A program made the position numbers and the translations under genes. 64,000 nt of DNA from Bacteroidota bacterium (GTDB taxonomy: Bacteria > Bacteroidota > Bacteroidia > 2-12-FULL-35-15), in the NCBI GenBank assembly GCA_025963715.1, contig JAOQAG010000007.1, positions 91,874 through 155,873 on the forward strand. The letters run 5' to 3'. This document shows, piece by piece, positions 41,678-52,085 of the stretch (the stretch's first letter is position 1; every line of letters starts with the position of its first letter). The notes beneath the pieces were generated by a model, which saw only the letters and a program-made list of their open reading frames with translations, was not told the DNA's origin and ran no database searches.

Positions 41678-44600
41678 ATGATGAAGAACTACAATTTGAA
41701 AACACGGCTTGCTCTGGCTATAACGTGTTGCATGGTGGCGTTCAGCATTAACGTAAAAGCACAGTTGACAGGGACAAAAAATATCCCGGGCGATTATGCT
41801 ACGTTAGCGTTAGCCATAACAGATTTGAACACGCAGGGTGTAGGTGCCGGCGGTGTGACGTTAAATGTGATCCCGGGTAACCCCGAAACAGCTCCTGCGG
41901 GAGGTTATGTGATCGGTGATGTGGGATCATTGGTGCTTACAACAGCAAGCGCTACCAACCCTATCATTATCCAGGGTAACAACAACATCATTACTGCTGC
42001 CGCTGCTCCTGTAGTTGGAAGCAGAACAGATGCGATCATCAAGATCATTGGCGGTGACTACATCACGATCCAGGACCTGACATTGAACGAGAACGCAGCC
42101 AATACAACCGGTGGCGCTATTGCAGTGCAGCAAATGACCGAATTCGGTATCGCGCTTTTTGCAGTAAGCACAACGGATGGTGCACAGTTCAACACAATTT
42201 TGAACAACACCATTACATTAAGCTCTGCTACGGCATATCAGAATGCAATCGGGATCTTCTCTACAAATGCTTCCTCTGCAACAAACGGAACACAGGCAGC
42301 AAGCTCTTCGGCAGGTACCAACTCCAATAACAAATTTTATAACAATACCATTTCAGGCGTTGCATTCGGGATCTATTTTATCAGCCCGGCACAAACTGCA
42401 ACTGTTTTTGAAACCGGTAACGATATCGGAGGAACTTCTGCAGGAACAGGTAACCACATCACATTCGGTGTGAGCAATACCACATCGGATTTAGGGTTTA
42501 CCAGCTTTTCAGCAGCTACCAACGCGGGGATCTATTTCCGTAACGTGGTTGGTTTTTCTGCGCGGTTCAATACCGTTACATCCACAAGTACATTAACATT
42601 ACCTTCCGGTGGTGTTTTTGCTACCGCAGGAACAACTCCTACAGGTGTAACATACACTTCTAACTTCAGCAACAACACGGTTACACTTACCAATACAGGA
42701 ACTACGGCAATGACCGGGATCGATTTCGGATCCGGGATTACAAACGGTACCATTATCGGAAGCAACAATACAGTTGTATTAAACCAAACAGCTACTGCAT
42801 CGGTTTCTGCAAATATCTTCGGGATCCGTGCAAACTATACAAATGCTACAAACACTTGCAGCAACAACAACGTAACGATCAACCAAAGCCAGACAACAGC
42901 TGCCTCATCCGGAAACGCAACAGGTATTACTATGGCTGGTACCTCTGCAACTATTACAGGTGCTGGCAATACCGTTACTTTAAACCAAACAGGTTCAGGC
43001 ACAGGTACGCTTACAGGCCTTCTTGGAGGGATTGACGTGAGCGGTTCTTCAACCAATAACAATGTAACAACAAATACAATTACAGTTAACCAAACCACTT
43101 CGGTGGCATCAGGTATTAATTCGGCAATTACTGTTGTAAAAGCAACAAATGCAGCATCAACAGCCCTGAACGTAACAGGAAACGGAATCACTGTTAAACA
43201 AGCGGTTACGGGTGCCGGAACGTATGGTTCAGCTAACATTGCTTATATTTCCTACAATGCGAGTCACAACAATGTGAACATTACAGGAAACACATTTAAC
43301 ACTACCGGTTCTACCATCAGAAACACCGGTACATTGGATGTTGTACTTGGCGGTGCATCAACACTTTCGGGTTTGCTAACAGTTAAAACCAATACATCCA
43401 ATATTGATCGTGTTGCAACAAGCGGAAATGTGACTTTCTTTAACCAGAGTTCTACATCACCAAACGATCCTTATGACAGTATCTCCAGCAACAACATCAC
43501 ATTTACAAACCTTGCAACGTCAGGTACTGTGATCGCGATCAACAGAATTGGTGGTTCTACAGCGGCTATAAACAGCATGTGTAACAACATCATTTCTATC
43601 AGCGGGACAAACACAGGCAGCGTTACAGGAATTGCATACAGCTACGGTGCTACAACAGTTGCAAATGGCAACTCTATTACTGTAAGCTGCGCTGCGCCAA
43701 CTGTTATTGGTTTATCAACTCCTTCCGGAGCTGTTGGAACAACAACCCTTAAAGGAAATACGTTTTCATTGGCCTCTTCTGCCACAGCTCCTGCATCAAT
43801 GGTAGGGATCAGTGGTTTAACAGGTGGCCCTTACACGATCTCCAATAACACATTCAATGCGCTGAACTTTACAGGTGTGATCACCGGATCGCCTACTGTG
43901 AGCGCAATTGGTATCAATACAGGTACAGGTAACATCATTTCTAATAACGTGATTGCTAATATCTCTGTAGGTGCGGCTGCAAGTACTGCAACACCAACAG
44001 TAGACGGGATCCTGGTTTCAGGTGGAACATCCACTAACGTTTTTAAAAATAAAATTTACGGAATCACAACAGCTGCAACCGGAACAACAACCGTTGTAAA
44101 CGGGATCCGCTTATCAGGTGGTACAACCAATACGGTTTACAACAACTTTATCGGTGGCCTTACTGCACCAGCAGCTGCGTCTGTGGATGCGATCAGAGGT
44201 ATCAGCATTACTTCTACATCAACTTCTACAACACACAACATTTATTACAACACGGTATACCTGAATGCTTCTTCAACAGGAGCAAACTTTGGTGCTACCG
44301 GAATTTATCATACAGTAAACGCAACTGCATCCACTTCTCAGTTAAATCTGCGCAATAACATTATTGTGAACGGATCTACTCCTGCAGGAACAGGATTGGT
44401 AGTTGCTTTCAGAAGATCAGGTACAGCGTTGAACAACTATGCTGCAACTTCCAACAACAACGTATTTTATGCGGGAACACCGGGAGCTGCAAACCTTATC
44501 TTTAATGATGGTACCAACTCCGATCAAACAATTGCTGCTTACCAGACACGTGCTGGTGGCGTAATTGACGCGGCTTCAAAAACAGAGAACGTAGTTTTTA

Positions 44601-47600
44601 CAAGCACTGTAGGAACTGCACCGGGATTTTTACATGTAGCCCCTGCAACTCCAACAGTTGCTGAAAGTGCTGCAGCTAACATTGCAACTTATACAGACGA
44701 CTTTGACGGAGATATCCGCCAGGGAAATGCAGGTTATGCAGGTACAGGAACAGCTCCTGATATCGGAGCGGACGAATTTGCAGGAATATCTGCATTGCCA
44801 TTGTGTGCCAGCGTTACAGCAGGTACCGGAACAGCAACACCTGCTGCGGTTTGTGTGAACGGTACTTCTTCTATCACGGTTACCGGTGCAACTTCCAGCT
44901 CTACATCTGCAGGTATTACTTACCAGTGGGTTAAAGCAACTTCAGCGGTAGGTCCTTACACTGTAATCGGCGGTGCTACTACAACTACATTGGCTACGGG
45001 CGCATTGCCGGTTACTACTTATTTTAAATTTGTAGTGGCTTGTTCCAATTCCGGTTTAACGGATTCAACAGCAGCAATAACTGTAACAGTTAATCCCAGC
45101 CCTACTATTGTAGTAACTCCAACATCGGCATCTATTTGTCAGCCTGGTGGAACTGCAATCCCGGTATCGGCTACCGGTGCAACTACTTATGCATGGGCTC
45201 CGTCAGCAGGACTTTCTGCTACAACAGGATCCAGCGTAAATGCAGCACCTACTGCTACAACTACTTATACCATTACAGGTACAGACGGAAACGGCTGTAT
45301 CGGAACAGGAACAACTGCAATTACCGTGAATGGTGCGGTTACCGGACTTACGGCAACAGCAACCCCTTCTTCTGTTTGTTCAGGAGGTAACTCACAGTTA
45401 CTGGCATTCGGTTCTGTTGCAACTCCTTTAACATCGTATGTATATTCAACTTCAACAGGTGCAACGCTTGATCCGATGACCGGAGCAACTACTGCAATTG
45501 GTGCAAATGATGATGATACTCCTACCGCTGCAGCTGCTGCGATCGGATTTCCATTCAACTTTAACGGAAGGAATTATACAAAATTCTCCGTATCACCTGA
45601 TGGATGGATCTTATTAGACAGCGTTGCAGCTGTAATTGAGTATACAAATGCAATGACCGCTACCAACAATGTTCCTAAAATCGCACCTTATTGGGATGAT
45701 TTGGCTACAGGAACAAACGGTAGTGTTACTACTTTAGTAACAGGAACAGCTCCAAACCGTATTTTAAAAGTACAATGGTTTGTTAACATTCCAAGAAATA
45801 CAACAGGTGTTGCCAACTCTACTTTCCAGGCCTGGTTATACGAAGGCGGACGAATTGAATTCCGTTACGGTGCAATGGGAACTCCTTCATCAGGATCTAT
45901 TTCCGGAGGCCTTACGGCAACTGCTGCATCTTTCCATAGCTTAACATTCGCTACAAACACTTCCAGTACAGCAACTGCAAATGATGCAAACTCAACTGCA
46001 CCTGCAACCGGAAGAATGTATGTTTATGCTCCTGCAGCTATCAGCTCATTTGTATGGACTCCTTCCACATTCATTACCGGGCAGGAAACTCTTGCAAACC
46101 CTATAGCAACAGCAGTAACAACAACTACTACTTATACTGTAACAGCATCAAACGGTGGTTGTACATCTACTGCAAGCGTAACGCTTACAGCTGGTGCTGC
46201 ATTAACAAGCACCAACTCTGTATTACCATCCGGCACAGTGTGTGCAGGAACAAATCTTACATTTAACGTAACGGCTGCAGGTGGCGGGGCACCATACACT
46301 TTTGCATGGGCTGGTCCTAACAGCTTTGCATCAACAGCTCAAAGCCCGGTGATCACAGCAGCTACACCAGCAGCAACCGGAACTTACACTGTAACTGTTA
46401 CAGACAACTGTGCAGCAACATCTACTACAACGGTTCTTGTAACGGTAAATGCATTACCTGCGGTAGCGGTAACACCTACTTCCGCTTTATATTGTAACCC
46501 GGGAACAGGTGCAACACTTACAGCATCTGCAGCTGCAACGTATGCATGGTTGCCAGCAACAGGATTATCTGCTGCAACAGGAGCAAGCGTAATTGCAACA
46601 CCAGCAAGTACAACAACTTATACCGTAACAGGTACTGATGGTAACGGTTGTGTGGCAACTGCAACAACAACAATTACATCTGCACCGGCAGTGGTTGGAG
46701 CAACAGCAACAGCTACACCAGCAGCAGTTTGTACAGGAAGCCCTACCGCATTAGGCGCAACAGGCAACCCTTATACAATCAACATTTTATCAGAGAACTT
46801 TAACGGTGCAGCTACAGGCTGGACAACAGCTAACAACTCTACCGGTGGTACAGTTGCAAATGCAGCATGGACATTGAGACCAAACGGTTACAGCCCGGGT
46901 GGTTTCTGGACTCCGGCGTTGAATAGCAATGATAACTCACAGTTTTACTTAACAAACAGTGATTCACAAGGAAGCGGAAGTACATCAAATACAACGTTGC
47001 AATCCCCATCTTTCAACACTGTTGGCTTAGCTTCTTTGAGCTTACAGTTCTATAACTATTTCAGATTTAATGCAGCTCCTGACAGTGCAAACGTGGAAGT
47101 ATCTACAAACGGTACTACATGGGCGCTTGTTCAGTCAACAAACGGTGCAACATTAGGTGCAGTTAACGGATTTGTAACAACAACAGTGAATCTGAACGCT
47201 TATATTGGAAATCCTACAGTTTATGTACGTTTCCACTTTAAATCAGCATGGGGTTACGGTTGGGCTATTGATAACGTAGCGATCTCCGGTGGTGCAAGTT
47301 CTTATACTTACAGCTGGACTTCAGCTCCTGCAGGATTTACATCAACAACTCAAAATCCAACAGGTGTTATTCCAACAGCAACAACAGATTACAACGTGGT
47401 ACTTACCAACGTATTCGGATGTTCTGCAACAGCAACAACAAACGTGGTTGTAAATCCATTACCATCTGCACCTGCAGCTTCCGGAACAACTATTTGTTCA
47501 GGTACAACTGCAACATTAACTGCAGCAGGTACAGGTACAATCGGTTGGTATGATGCGGCAGCAGCAGGAACACATGTAGGAAGCGGTGCTTCATTTACAA

Positions 47601-49063
47601 CACCTGCATTAACTACAGCAACTACTTATTATGTACAGGACAGTTCTGCTGCAGGATGTCCAAGTGCAAGAACAGCAGTAGCAGTAGCGATCAATGCATT
47701 GCCAGCAGTGGTGGCAAATTCAACTGCTGCGGCAGTGTGTGACGGTGGCGCAGTAACCTTAACAGGAAGCGGTGCAACATCTTACACATGGACTGGTGGC
47801 GTTACAGACGGATTACCATATACGCCTGCAGCTACTGATACATACACGGTAACAGGGACAGACGGAAATGGCTGTATGAATACAGCAACAGCAATGGTTA
47901 CTGTAAATGCATTGCCTGCAGTGGTAGCAAATTCAACTGCTGTGGCAGTGTGTGATGGATCATCCGTAACCTTAACAGGAAGCGGTGCTGCTACTTACAC
48001 ATGGACAGGAACTGTAACTGATGGATTAGCATTTACACCAGCAGCTACGGATACCTATACTGTAACAGGTACAGACGGAAACGGTTGTATCAATACAGCA
48101 TCAACAACGGTAACCGTAAATACATTACCAACTGTAACTGCTTCTGCAGATTTAAGCACAGTGTGTGCCGGTAACAACGTAACCTTAACCGGTGGCGGCG
48201 CTACCTCTTACACCTGGACAACGGGTGTGACTGACGGCGTACCATTTGCTCCGGCAGCTACTGATACGTATACTGTAACAGGTACAGACGGAAACGGTTG
48301 TACAAATACAGCAACAACAACGGTAACCGTAAATACATTACCAACTGTAACTGCTTCTGCAGATTTAAGCACAGTGTGTGCGGGTAACAACGTAACCTTA
48401 ACGGGTGGTGGTGCTACATCTTACACCTGGACAACCGGTGTGACTGACGGAGTGCCATTTGCTCCAACAGCAACTGATACGTACACGGTAACCGGAACAG
48501 ATGCAAGCGGTTGTAGCAACACAGCAACCACCACGGTGACTGTAAATACATTACCTGCAGTGGATGTAACATTTACATCAGGAACTGTGTGTGTATACAA
48601 TGCAGCACTTACATTGAGCGGTGCAACACCGGCAGGTGGAACATGGAGCGGAAACGGCGTAAGCGGAACTTCATTTGATCCTGCTACAGCAGGTGTGGGA
48701 ATGTCTTTAATAACATACTCTTATACTGATGTAAACGGTTGTGCAAACACGGATACTACTTCCATCAACGTGGATGTGTGTACAGGAATTGCAGCGGCTA
48801 ACGCTTCAACGATCCAGGACATCACAGTATATCCGAACCCTGCAAGCGGAATGGTAAACATTTCAGTTAACAATGCAAACTTTACTCAATTGCTGATCAA
48901 CATCGTTGACATTCAAGGAAAAGAAGTTTACAATGAACTGGATAAAAATGTATCCGCAGCATACAACAAACAAATTAACATTGAAGGATTTGCAAAAGGT
49001 GTTTATTATGTAAGATTAACAACCGGAACAGATTCTAAAGTTCAGAAACTTGTCATTCAATAA
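41678..49063 (+). CDS. Giant T9SS surface protein: beta-helix, nidogen-like, Ig-like repeats
   Basis: 2461 residues, the largest gene here. Signal peptide to about 29 (INVKAQ). Residues about 30-1030 are Asn/Thr/Gly-rich with endless NNTI, GNTV and SNNN turns, typical of a right-handed parallel beta-helix. Then come SprB/PKD-like Ig repeats, a nidogen-type domain (about 1240-1420, VSPDGWILLDS, APYWDDLATGT), more Ig repeats, a MAM-like choice-of-anchor domain (about 1700-1880, SENFNGAATGWTTANN, AIDNVAISGG), then at least four 71-residue Ig-like units with near-identical sequence, and a T9SS type A domain (VYPNPASGMVNIS ... VQKLVIQ). Probably an adhesin or gliding-type surface filament. Composition (Thr, Ala, Asn, very low Lys) differs from cytosolic neighbours, as expected for such proteins. 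Confidence 0.9.
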   Translation: MMKNYNLKTRLALAITCCMVAFSINVKAQLTGTKNIPGDYATLALAITDLNTQGVGAGGVTLNVIPGNPETAPAGGYVIGDVGSLVLTTASATNPIIIQGNNNIITAAAAPVVGSRTDAIIKIIGGDYITIQDLTLNENAANTTGGAIAVQQMTEFGIALFAVSTTDGAQFNTILNNTITLSSATAYQNAIGIFSTNASSATNGTQAASSSAGTNSNNKFYNNTISGVAFGIYFISPAQTATVFETGNDIGGTSAGTGNHITFGVSNTTSDLGFTSFSAATNAGIYFRNVVGFSARFNTVTSTSTLTLPSGGVFATAGTTPTGVTYTSNFSNNTVTLTNTGTTAMTGIDFGSGITNGTIIGSNNTVVLNQTATASVSANIFGIRANYTNATNTCSNNNVTINQSQTTAASSGNATGITMAGTSATITGAGNTVTLNQTGSGTGTLTGLLGGIDVSGSSTNNNVTTNTITVNQTTSVASGINSAITVVKATNAASTALNVTGNGITVKQAVTGAGTYGSANIAYISYNASHNNVNITGNTFNTTGSTIRNTGTLDVVLGGASTLSGLLTVKTNTSNIDRVATSGNVTFFNQSSTSPNDPYDSISSNNITFTNLATSGTVIAINRIGGSTAAINSMCNNIISISGTNTGSVTGIAYSYGATTVANGNSITVSCAAPTVIGLSTPSGAVGTTTLKGNTFSLASSATAPASMVGISGLTGGPYTISNNTFNALNFTGVITGSPTVSAIGINTGTGNIISNNVIANISVGAAASTATPTVDGILVSGGTSTNVFKNKIYGITTAATGTTTVVNGIRLSGGTTNTVYNNFIGGLTAPAAASVDAIRGISITSTSTSTTHNIYYNTVYLNASSTGANFGATGIYHTVNATASTSQLNLRNNIIVNGSTPAGTGLVVAFRRSGTALNNYAATSNNNVFYAGTPGAANLIFNDGTNSDQTIAAYQTRAGGVIDAASKTENVVFTSTVGTAPGFLHVAPATPTVAESAAANIATYTDDFDGDIRQGNAGYAGTGTAPDIGADEFAGISALPLCASVTAGTGTATPAAVCVNGTSSITVTGATSSSTSAGITYQWVKATSAVGPYTVIGGATTTTLATGALPVTTYFKFVVACSNSGLTDSTAAITVTVNPSPTIVVTPTSASICQPGGTAIPVSATGATTYAWAPSAGLSATTGSSVNAAPTATTTYTITGTDGNGCIGTGTTAITVNGAVTGLTATATPSSVCSGGNSQLLAFGSVATPLTSYVYSTSTGATLDPMTGATTAIGANDDDTPTAAAAAIGFPFNFNGRNYTKFSVSPDGWILLDSVAAVIEYTNAMTATNNVPKIAPYWDDLATGTNGSVTTLVTGTAPNRILKVQWFVNIPRNTTGVANSTFQAWLYEGGRIEFRYGAMGTPSSGSISGGLTATAASFHSLTFATNTSSTATANDANSTAPATGRMYVYAPAAISSFVWTPSTFITGQETLANPIATAVTTTTTYTVTASNGGCTSTASVTLTAGAALTSTNSVLPSGTVCAGTNLTFNVTAAGGGAPYTFAWAGPNSFASTAQSPVITAATPAATGTYTVTVTDNCAATSTTTVLVTVNALPAVAVTPTSALYCNPGTGATLTASAAATYAWLPATGLSAATGASVIATPASTTTYTVTGTDGNGCVATATTTITSAPAVVGATATATPAAVCTGSPTALGATGNPYTINILSENFNGAATGWTTANNSTGGTVANAAWTLRPNGYSPGGFWTPALNSNDNSQFYLTNSDSQGSGSTSNTTLQSPSFNTVGLASLSLQFYNYFRFNAAPDSANVEVSTNGTTWALVQSTNGATLGAVNGFVTTTVNLNAYIGNPTVYVRFHFKSAWGYGWAIDNVAISGGASSYTYSWTSAPAGFTSTTQNPTGVIPTATTDYNVVLTNVFGCSATATTNVVVNPLPSAPAASGTTICSGTTATLTAAGTGTIGWYDAAAAGTHVGSGASFTTPALTTATTYYVQDSSAAGCPSARTAVAVAINALPAVVANSTAAAVCDGGAVTLTGSGATSYTWTGGVTDGLPYTPAATDTYTVTGTDGNGCMNTATAMVTVNALPAVVANSTAVAVCDGSSVTLTGSGAATYTWTGTVTDGLAFTPAATDTYTVTGTDGNGCINTASTTVTVNTLPTVTASADLSTVCAGNNVTLTGGGATSYTWTTGVTDGVPFAPAATDTYTVTGTDGNGCTNTATTTVTVNTLPTVTASADLSTVCAGNNVTLTGGGATSYTWTTGVTDGVPFAPTATDTYTVTGTDASGCSNTATTTVTVNTLPAVDVTFTSGTVCVYNAALTLSGATPAGGTWSGNGVSGTSFDPATAGVGMSLITYSYTDVNGCANTDTTSINVDVCTGIAAANASTIQDITVYPNPASGMVNISVNNANFTQLLINIVDIQGKEVYNELDKNVSAAYNKQINIEGFAKGVYYVRLTTGTDSKVQKLVIQ
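47692..48543 (+). repeat. Four tandem 213-bp coding repeats
   Basis: Exact period of 213 bp (71 codons), with unit starts at 47692, 47905, 48118 and 48331. Units 3 and 4 are almost identical at DNA level (CTTCTGCAGATTTAAGCACA in both). Encodes TVCAGNNVTLTGGGATSYTW-type Ig domains. The same 213-bp period is present in the 56205 gene. Confidence 0.92.
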
Positions 49064-49082
49064 TCATTCTGAATTATAAAAT

Positions 49083-49118
49083 AAAAAACGCTCCCGGATT
49101 TTTCCGGGAGCGTTTTTT
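49083..49118. terminator. Intrinsic terminator of the giant gene
   Basis: 16-bp perfect stem (AAAAAACGCTCCCGGA at 49083-49098, complement at 49103-49118), TTTT loop, then TT. Almost the same hairpin is at 56034-56070 after the related 56205 gene. Confidence 0.92.
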
Positions 49119-49170
49119 TTATGAATTAATACGGACAAAAACTCACCCTGCATTTTTGTATCTTAGTGCA

Positions 49171-51192
49171 ATGAAAAAAAGCATTTGCTATCCTGTTTTT
49201 TTCTTTATTTTTCTGCTTTGTACGGGTAAAGCAGCTGCACAGCACGAATCGATCGATTCACTGATAAACGTTGTAAACACCACACAAAACGATACACTTA
49301 AAATACAAACGCTGAATACACTGAGCTTGGACCTGGTGGATGCCGCGGATTATGTAGGCGCTTTGAAATATGCCCGGCAGCTGCTGCAGGTTTCTGCACA
49401 GGTGGAAAAATCTCCAAACCGTGCCATTGCCATAGTTGGAAAAAAAGGGAAAGGCCAGTTTTGGAATTGTATAGGTCAGGTAAATCTGAGTCAAAGCAAA
49501 CTGAATGCAGCTCTTAATTATTATTTTATAGCATTGCCGATCTTCAAAGCTACGGGAGACAGCAATGCGGTGGCGGAAGTATATTCCAATATTGCCTCCA
49601 CGTATGCCGACCAGGGAGATTACGGGCAATCGCTGGATTATTACATGAAATCGCTGAAAATTGATGAGGAGGCAAAGTCATTGTCGCCGATGGCCATCGA
49701 TTATGGAAATATAGCTGCGGTTTTAACCGATAGTAAAAACAAGCCTGCAGCAGCTTATTATTTATTTAAAGCCATTGCGATCCAGGAAAAGCTGAATGAA
49801 AAAAGCGGGCTGGCGGTAAATATCAATAACCTGGCGAGTATTTATCAAACAAGGGGCGATTCTGCAAAAGGCAAAAGCAATGAGAATACTCCTTTTGTAA
49901 AGCAGCAATACGAGCTGGCAAATACCTATTATTTAAAATCGCTGCGGCTGCACCAGGAGTGCGGCGATAAGGAAGGCAGTGCGGTTTCGCTGGAGAACCT
50001 GGGTGTTATTTGTTCGGAGCTGGGTAAGCCGGATGAAGCATTGGAGTATCTGCAAAAATCGCTTGACCTGTACATTGCTTTTAATGCAAAAGCGGAAATG
50101 TCGTATTGCCTTAACAACATCGGTAAAGTGTATCAGAAGCAACACAAGATGGCCGAAGCTGAAAAATATTTTAAGGAAGGACTGGCAAATGCAAAGGAAA
50201 CCGGATCGAATGATTTTATAATGAAATCGAATGATTTTTTGAGCAATTTTTATGAAGAAACAAACAGGCCGACGGAAGCGCTGAAGTATTATAAAAATTA
50301 CATGGCCTATCACGACAGTGTTTTTAACCAGGAAAGCACACGTAAACTGGTGAGTACGGAGCTGAATTATAATTTTGAAAAAGCGCAGGCTGCGAATAAA
50401 GCGGAGCACGAAAAAGAGATCATTGTGCTGGAAGGCGAGAATAAGATCCAGAAACAATTGCGCTTGTTTTTATTTTTAGTGATTGCCTTTTGTGTGGTGA
50501 TCTTAGTATTTGTACAGCGTGCGTACAGGAATAAAAAACGGTTGGCAACATTTTTAGGTAACGAAGATAGCCGCAAGGAATTGTTGTTGCAGGAAGTGCA
50601 TCACCGGATCAATAACAATTTGCAGATCATTTCCAGCTTGCTTTCCCTGCAGGCGAACAGCGCGGAAGATGAGCGGCTGAATGTGTATTTGAAACAAAGC
50701 CAGAACCGGATCCAGTCGCTATCGGCGCTGCATGAATTGCTGTACCAGAATAATTCATCGCTGCAGGTAAATATGCAGGAATACATTGAAAAAGTACTGG
50801 ACTTTCACAAGGAAGTTGCAAGTACGCTTCCTGCAAAAGTAACGATCGAAACAGAAGTGGAGAGTGTGATGTTTCCGACAAAAATTGCCGTACCTTTAGC
50901 ATTGATCATCAATGAGCTGGTGACCAATTCTCTGAAATATGCGTTTACAGAAAAGGTTGCCGGAAAAATTGAGATCCGGTTGGCGGCGACTGAAAAAAAT
51001 ACAGACTGGAAATTAATGGTGGCGGACAATGGAAAGGGCATGGGCCCTGTGGAAGAACGGAGAAAAGGAAGCCTGGGTTTGCGTTTGGTGAATATTATGG
51101 TGAAACAGATCGGTGGAAGGCTAAAGGTAAATGAAGGCGAAGGCGCTTCTTTTGAAGTGGCTTTTACAGTACAAAAACAAAAAACAATTTAA
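49171..51192 (+). CDS. TPR-containing sensor histidine kinase (HisKA_2)
   Basis: 673 residues from ATG 49171 (MKKSICYPVFFFIFLLC, a signal/anchor; the longer frame from 49156 adds five residues). After a secretion signal come about seven TPRs (50-400; ALNYYFIALPIFKATGDSNA, QSLDYYMKSLKID, EALEYLQKSLDLYIAFNA), one membrane helix (LRLFLFLVIAFCVVILVFV, about 430-450), then a HisKA_2 dimerisation domain with phospho-acceptor His477/478 in LLLQEVHHRINNNLQIISSL, and an ATPase domain with the N-box NELVTNSLKYAF and G-box VADNGKGMG. So TPRs face the periplasm and the kinase faces the cytosol. It pairs with the LytTR regulator 13 nt downstream. Confidence 0.93.
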   Translation: MKKSICYPVFFFIFLLCTGKAAAQHESIDSLINVVNTTQNDTLKIQTLNTLSLDLVDAADYVGALKYARQLLQVSAQVEKSPNRAIAIVGKKGKGQFWNCIGQVNLSQSKLNAALNYYFIALPIFKATGDSNAVAEVYSNIASTYADQGDYGQSLDYYMKSLKIDEEAKSLSPMAIDYGNIAAVLTDSKNKPAAAYYLFKAIAIQEKLNEKSGLAVNINNLASIYQTRGDSAKGKSNENTPFVKQQYELANTYYLKSLRLHQECGDKEGSAVSLENLGVICSELGKPDEALEYLQKSLDLYIAFNAKAEMSYCLNNIGKVYQKQHKMAEAEKYFKEGLANAKETGSNDFIMKSNDFLSNFYEETNRPTEALKYYKNYMAYHDSVFNQESTRKLVSTELNYNFEKAQAANKAEHEKEIIVLEGENKIQKQLRLFLFLVIAFCVVILVFVQRAYRNKKRLATFLGNEDSRKELLLQEVHHRINNNLQIISSLLSLQANSAEDERLNVYLKQSQNRIQSLSALHELLYQNNSSLQVNMQEYIEKVLDFHKEVASTLPAKVTIETEVESVMFPTKIAVPLALIINELVTNSLKYAFTEKVAGKIEIRLAATEKNTDWKLMVADNGKGMGPVEERRKGSLGLRLVNIMVKQIGGRLKVNEGEGASFEVAFTVQKQKTI

Positions 51193-51205
51193 GCGTAACG
51201 AAAAA

Positions 51206-51919
51206 ATGACGATCTCTGAAGCAAAATTTTTGATTGTAGAAGATGAATTTTTAATTGCGGAAAATACAGCGGAGATCCTGGAAAGAGCGGGCTGTAAAAG
51301 CATACGGATGGCTGCAACAGTGGAAGAAGCGATTACTGCAATTGAAGAGGAAATGCCTACAATGGTACTTACGGACATTGCATTGGGGCAGGAAAAAACG
51401 GGGATCGACCTGGGTGCGCTGCTGCATGAAAAATACCACATTCCGTTTATTTACATTACATCGCATGCCAGCCCGGAAATTCTTGGAAAAGCAAAACACA
51501 CAAGGCCGAATGCCTACATTATAAAACCATTCAGGAATGAAGACCTGATGGTGGCGATTGAGCTGGCATTGTTCAATTCCAACAGCAAAGCGGAAGAAGT
51601 AAATGAAACGGAAGAGCTGGTGGTGAAAGAAGGCCACGCCATGGTACGTTTGCCGTATTCCGTGATCATGTGGATGGAAGCGGATGGAAATTATACAACG
51701 ATCCATATCAGCAATGATAAGCGCCGGGTAATCCGCACACCGATCACGGAATTGCAGGAACAGCTTTCTGAGAAATCTTTTATGCGGATCCACAAATCAT
51801 TTGTGGTGAATTATAAAATGGTAAATACGGTAAAGTCGGGCAGCTTATTCATTAACGATCAGGAGCTCCCGATTGGCCGCACCTATCAGCAGGCGGTGAA
51901 CAGCCGTTTTAAGATCTGA
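51206..51919 (+). CDS. LytTR-family response regulator
   Basis: 237 residues. Receiver domain 1-120 with phospho-acceptor Asp57 (MVLTDIALG), acidic pocket VEDEF, Thr/Ser in ITSHA and Lys in YIIKPF. LytTR DNA-binding domain about 135-237 (VRLPYSVIMWMEADGNYTTIH, FMRIHKSFVVNYKMV, LPIGRTYQQAV). Start at 51206 because the open frame from 51131 overlaps the kinase gene and only MTISEAKFLIVEDE fits the family. Its targets are unknown; nearby surface genes are candidates. An effective terminator follows. Confidence 0.94.
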   Translation: MTISEAKFLIVEDEFLIAENTAEILERAGCKSIRMAATVEEAITAIEEEMPTMVLTDIALGQEKTGIDLGALLHEKYHIPFIYITSHASPEILGKAKHTRPNAYIIKPFRNEDLMVAIELALFNSNSKAEEVNETEELVVKEGHAMVRLPYSVIMWMEADGNYTTIHISNDKRRVIRTPITELQEQLSEKSFMRIHKSFVVNYKMVNTVKSGSLFINDQELPIGRTYQQAVNSRFKI

Positions 51920-51947
51920 TTTGTTTACTCTGCCTATAAAAAAATGC

Positions 51948-51978
51948 AAAGCCCTGTTTATATTGTAAACAGGGCTTT
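51948..51978 (+). terminator. Intrinsic terminator of the kinase-regulator operon
   Basis: 13-bp perfect stem (AAAGCCCTGTTTA at 51948-51960, TAAACAGGGCTTT at 51966-51978), TATTG loop, then TT. Confidence 0.85.
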
Positions 51979-52085
51979 TGAATGAGGGAATGTTTGATGT
52001 CAAATAAAAAAGCAGCAGGCGTTTTTGTTTTTTGAAAAATTGCATTAAATTTATAATGCATCCCCGCTACTCTAATAAAATACTT

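Noticed and set aside
47692..48543. Regular 213-bp repeats considered as CRISPR or satellite
   Set aside because: The period is a multiple of three, units are in frame and encode Ig-like domains; no spacers and no cas genes.
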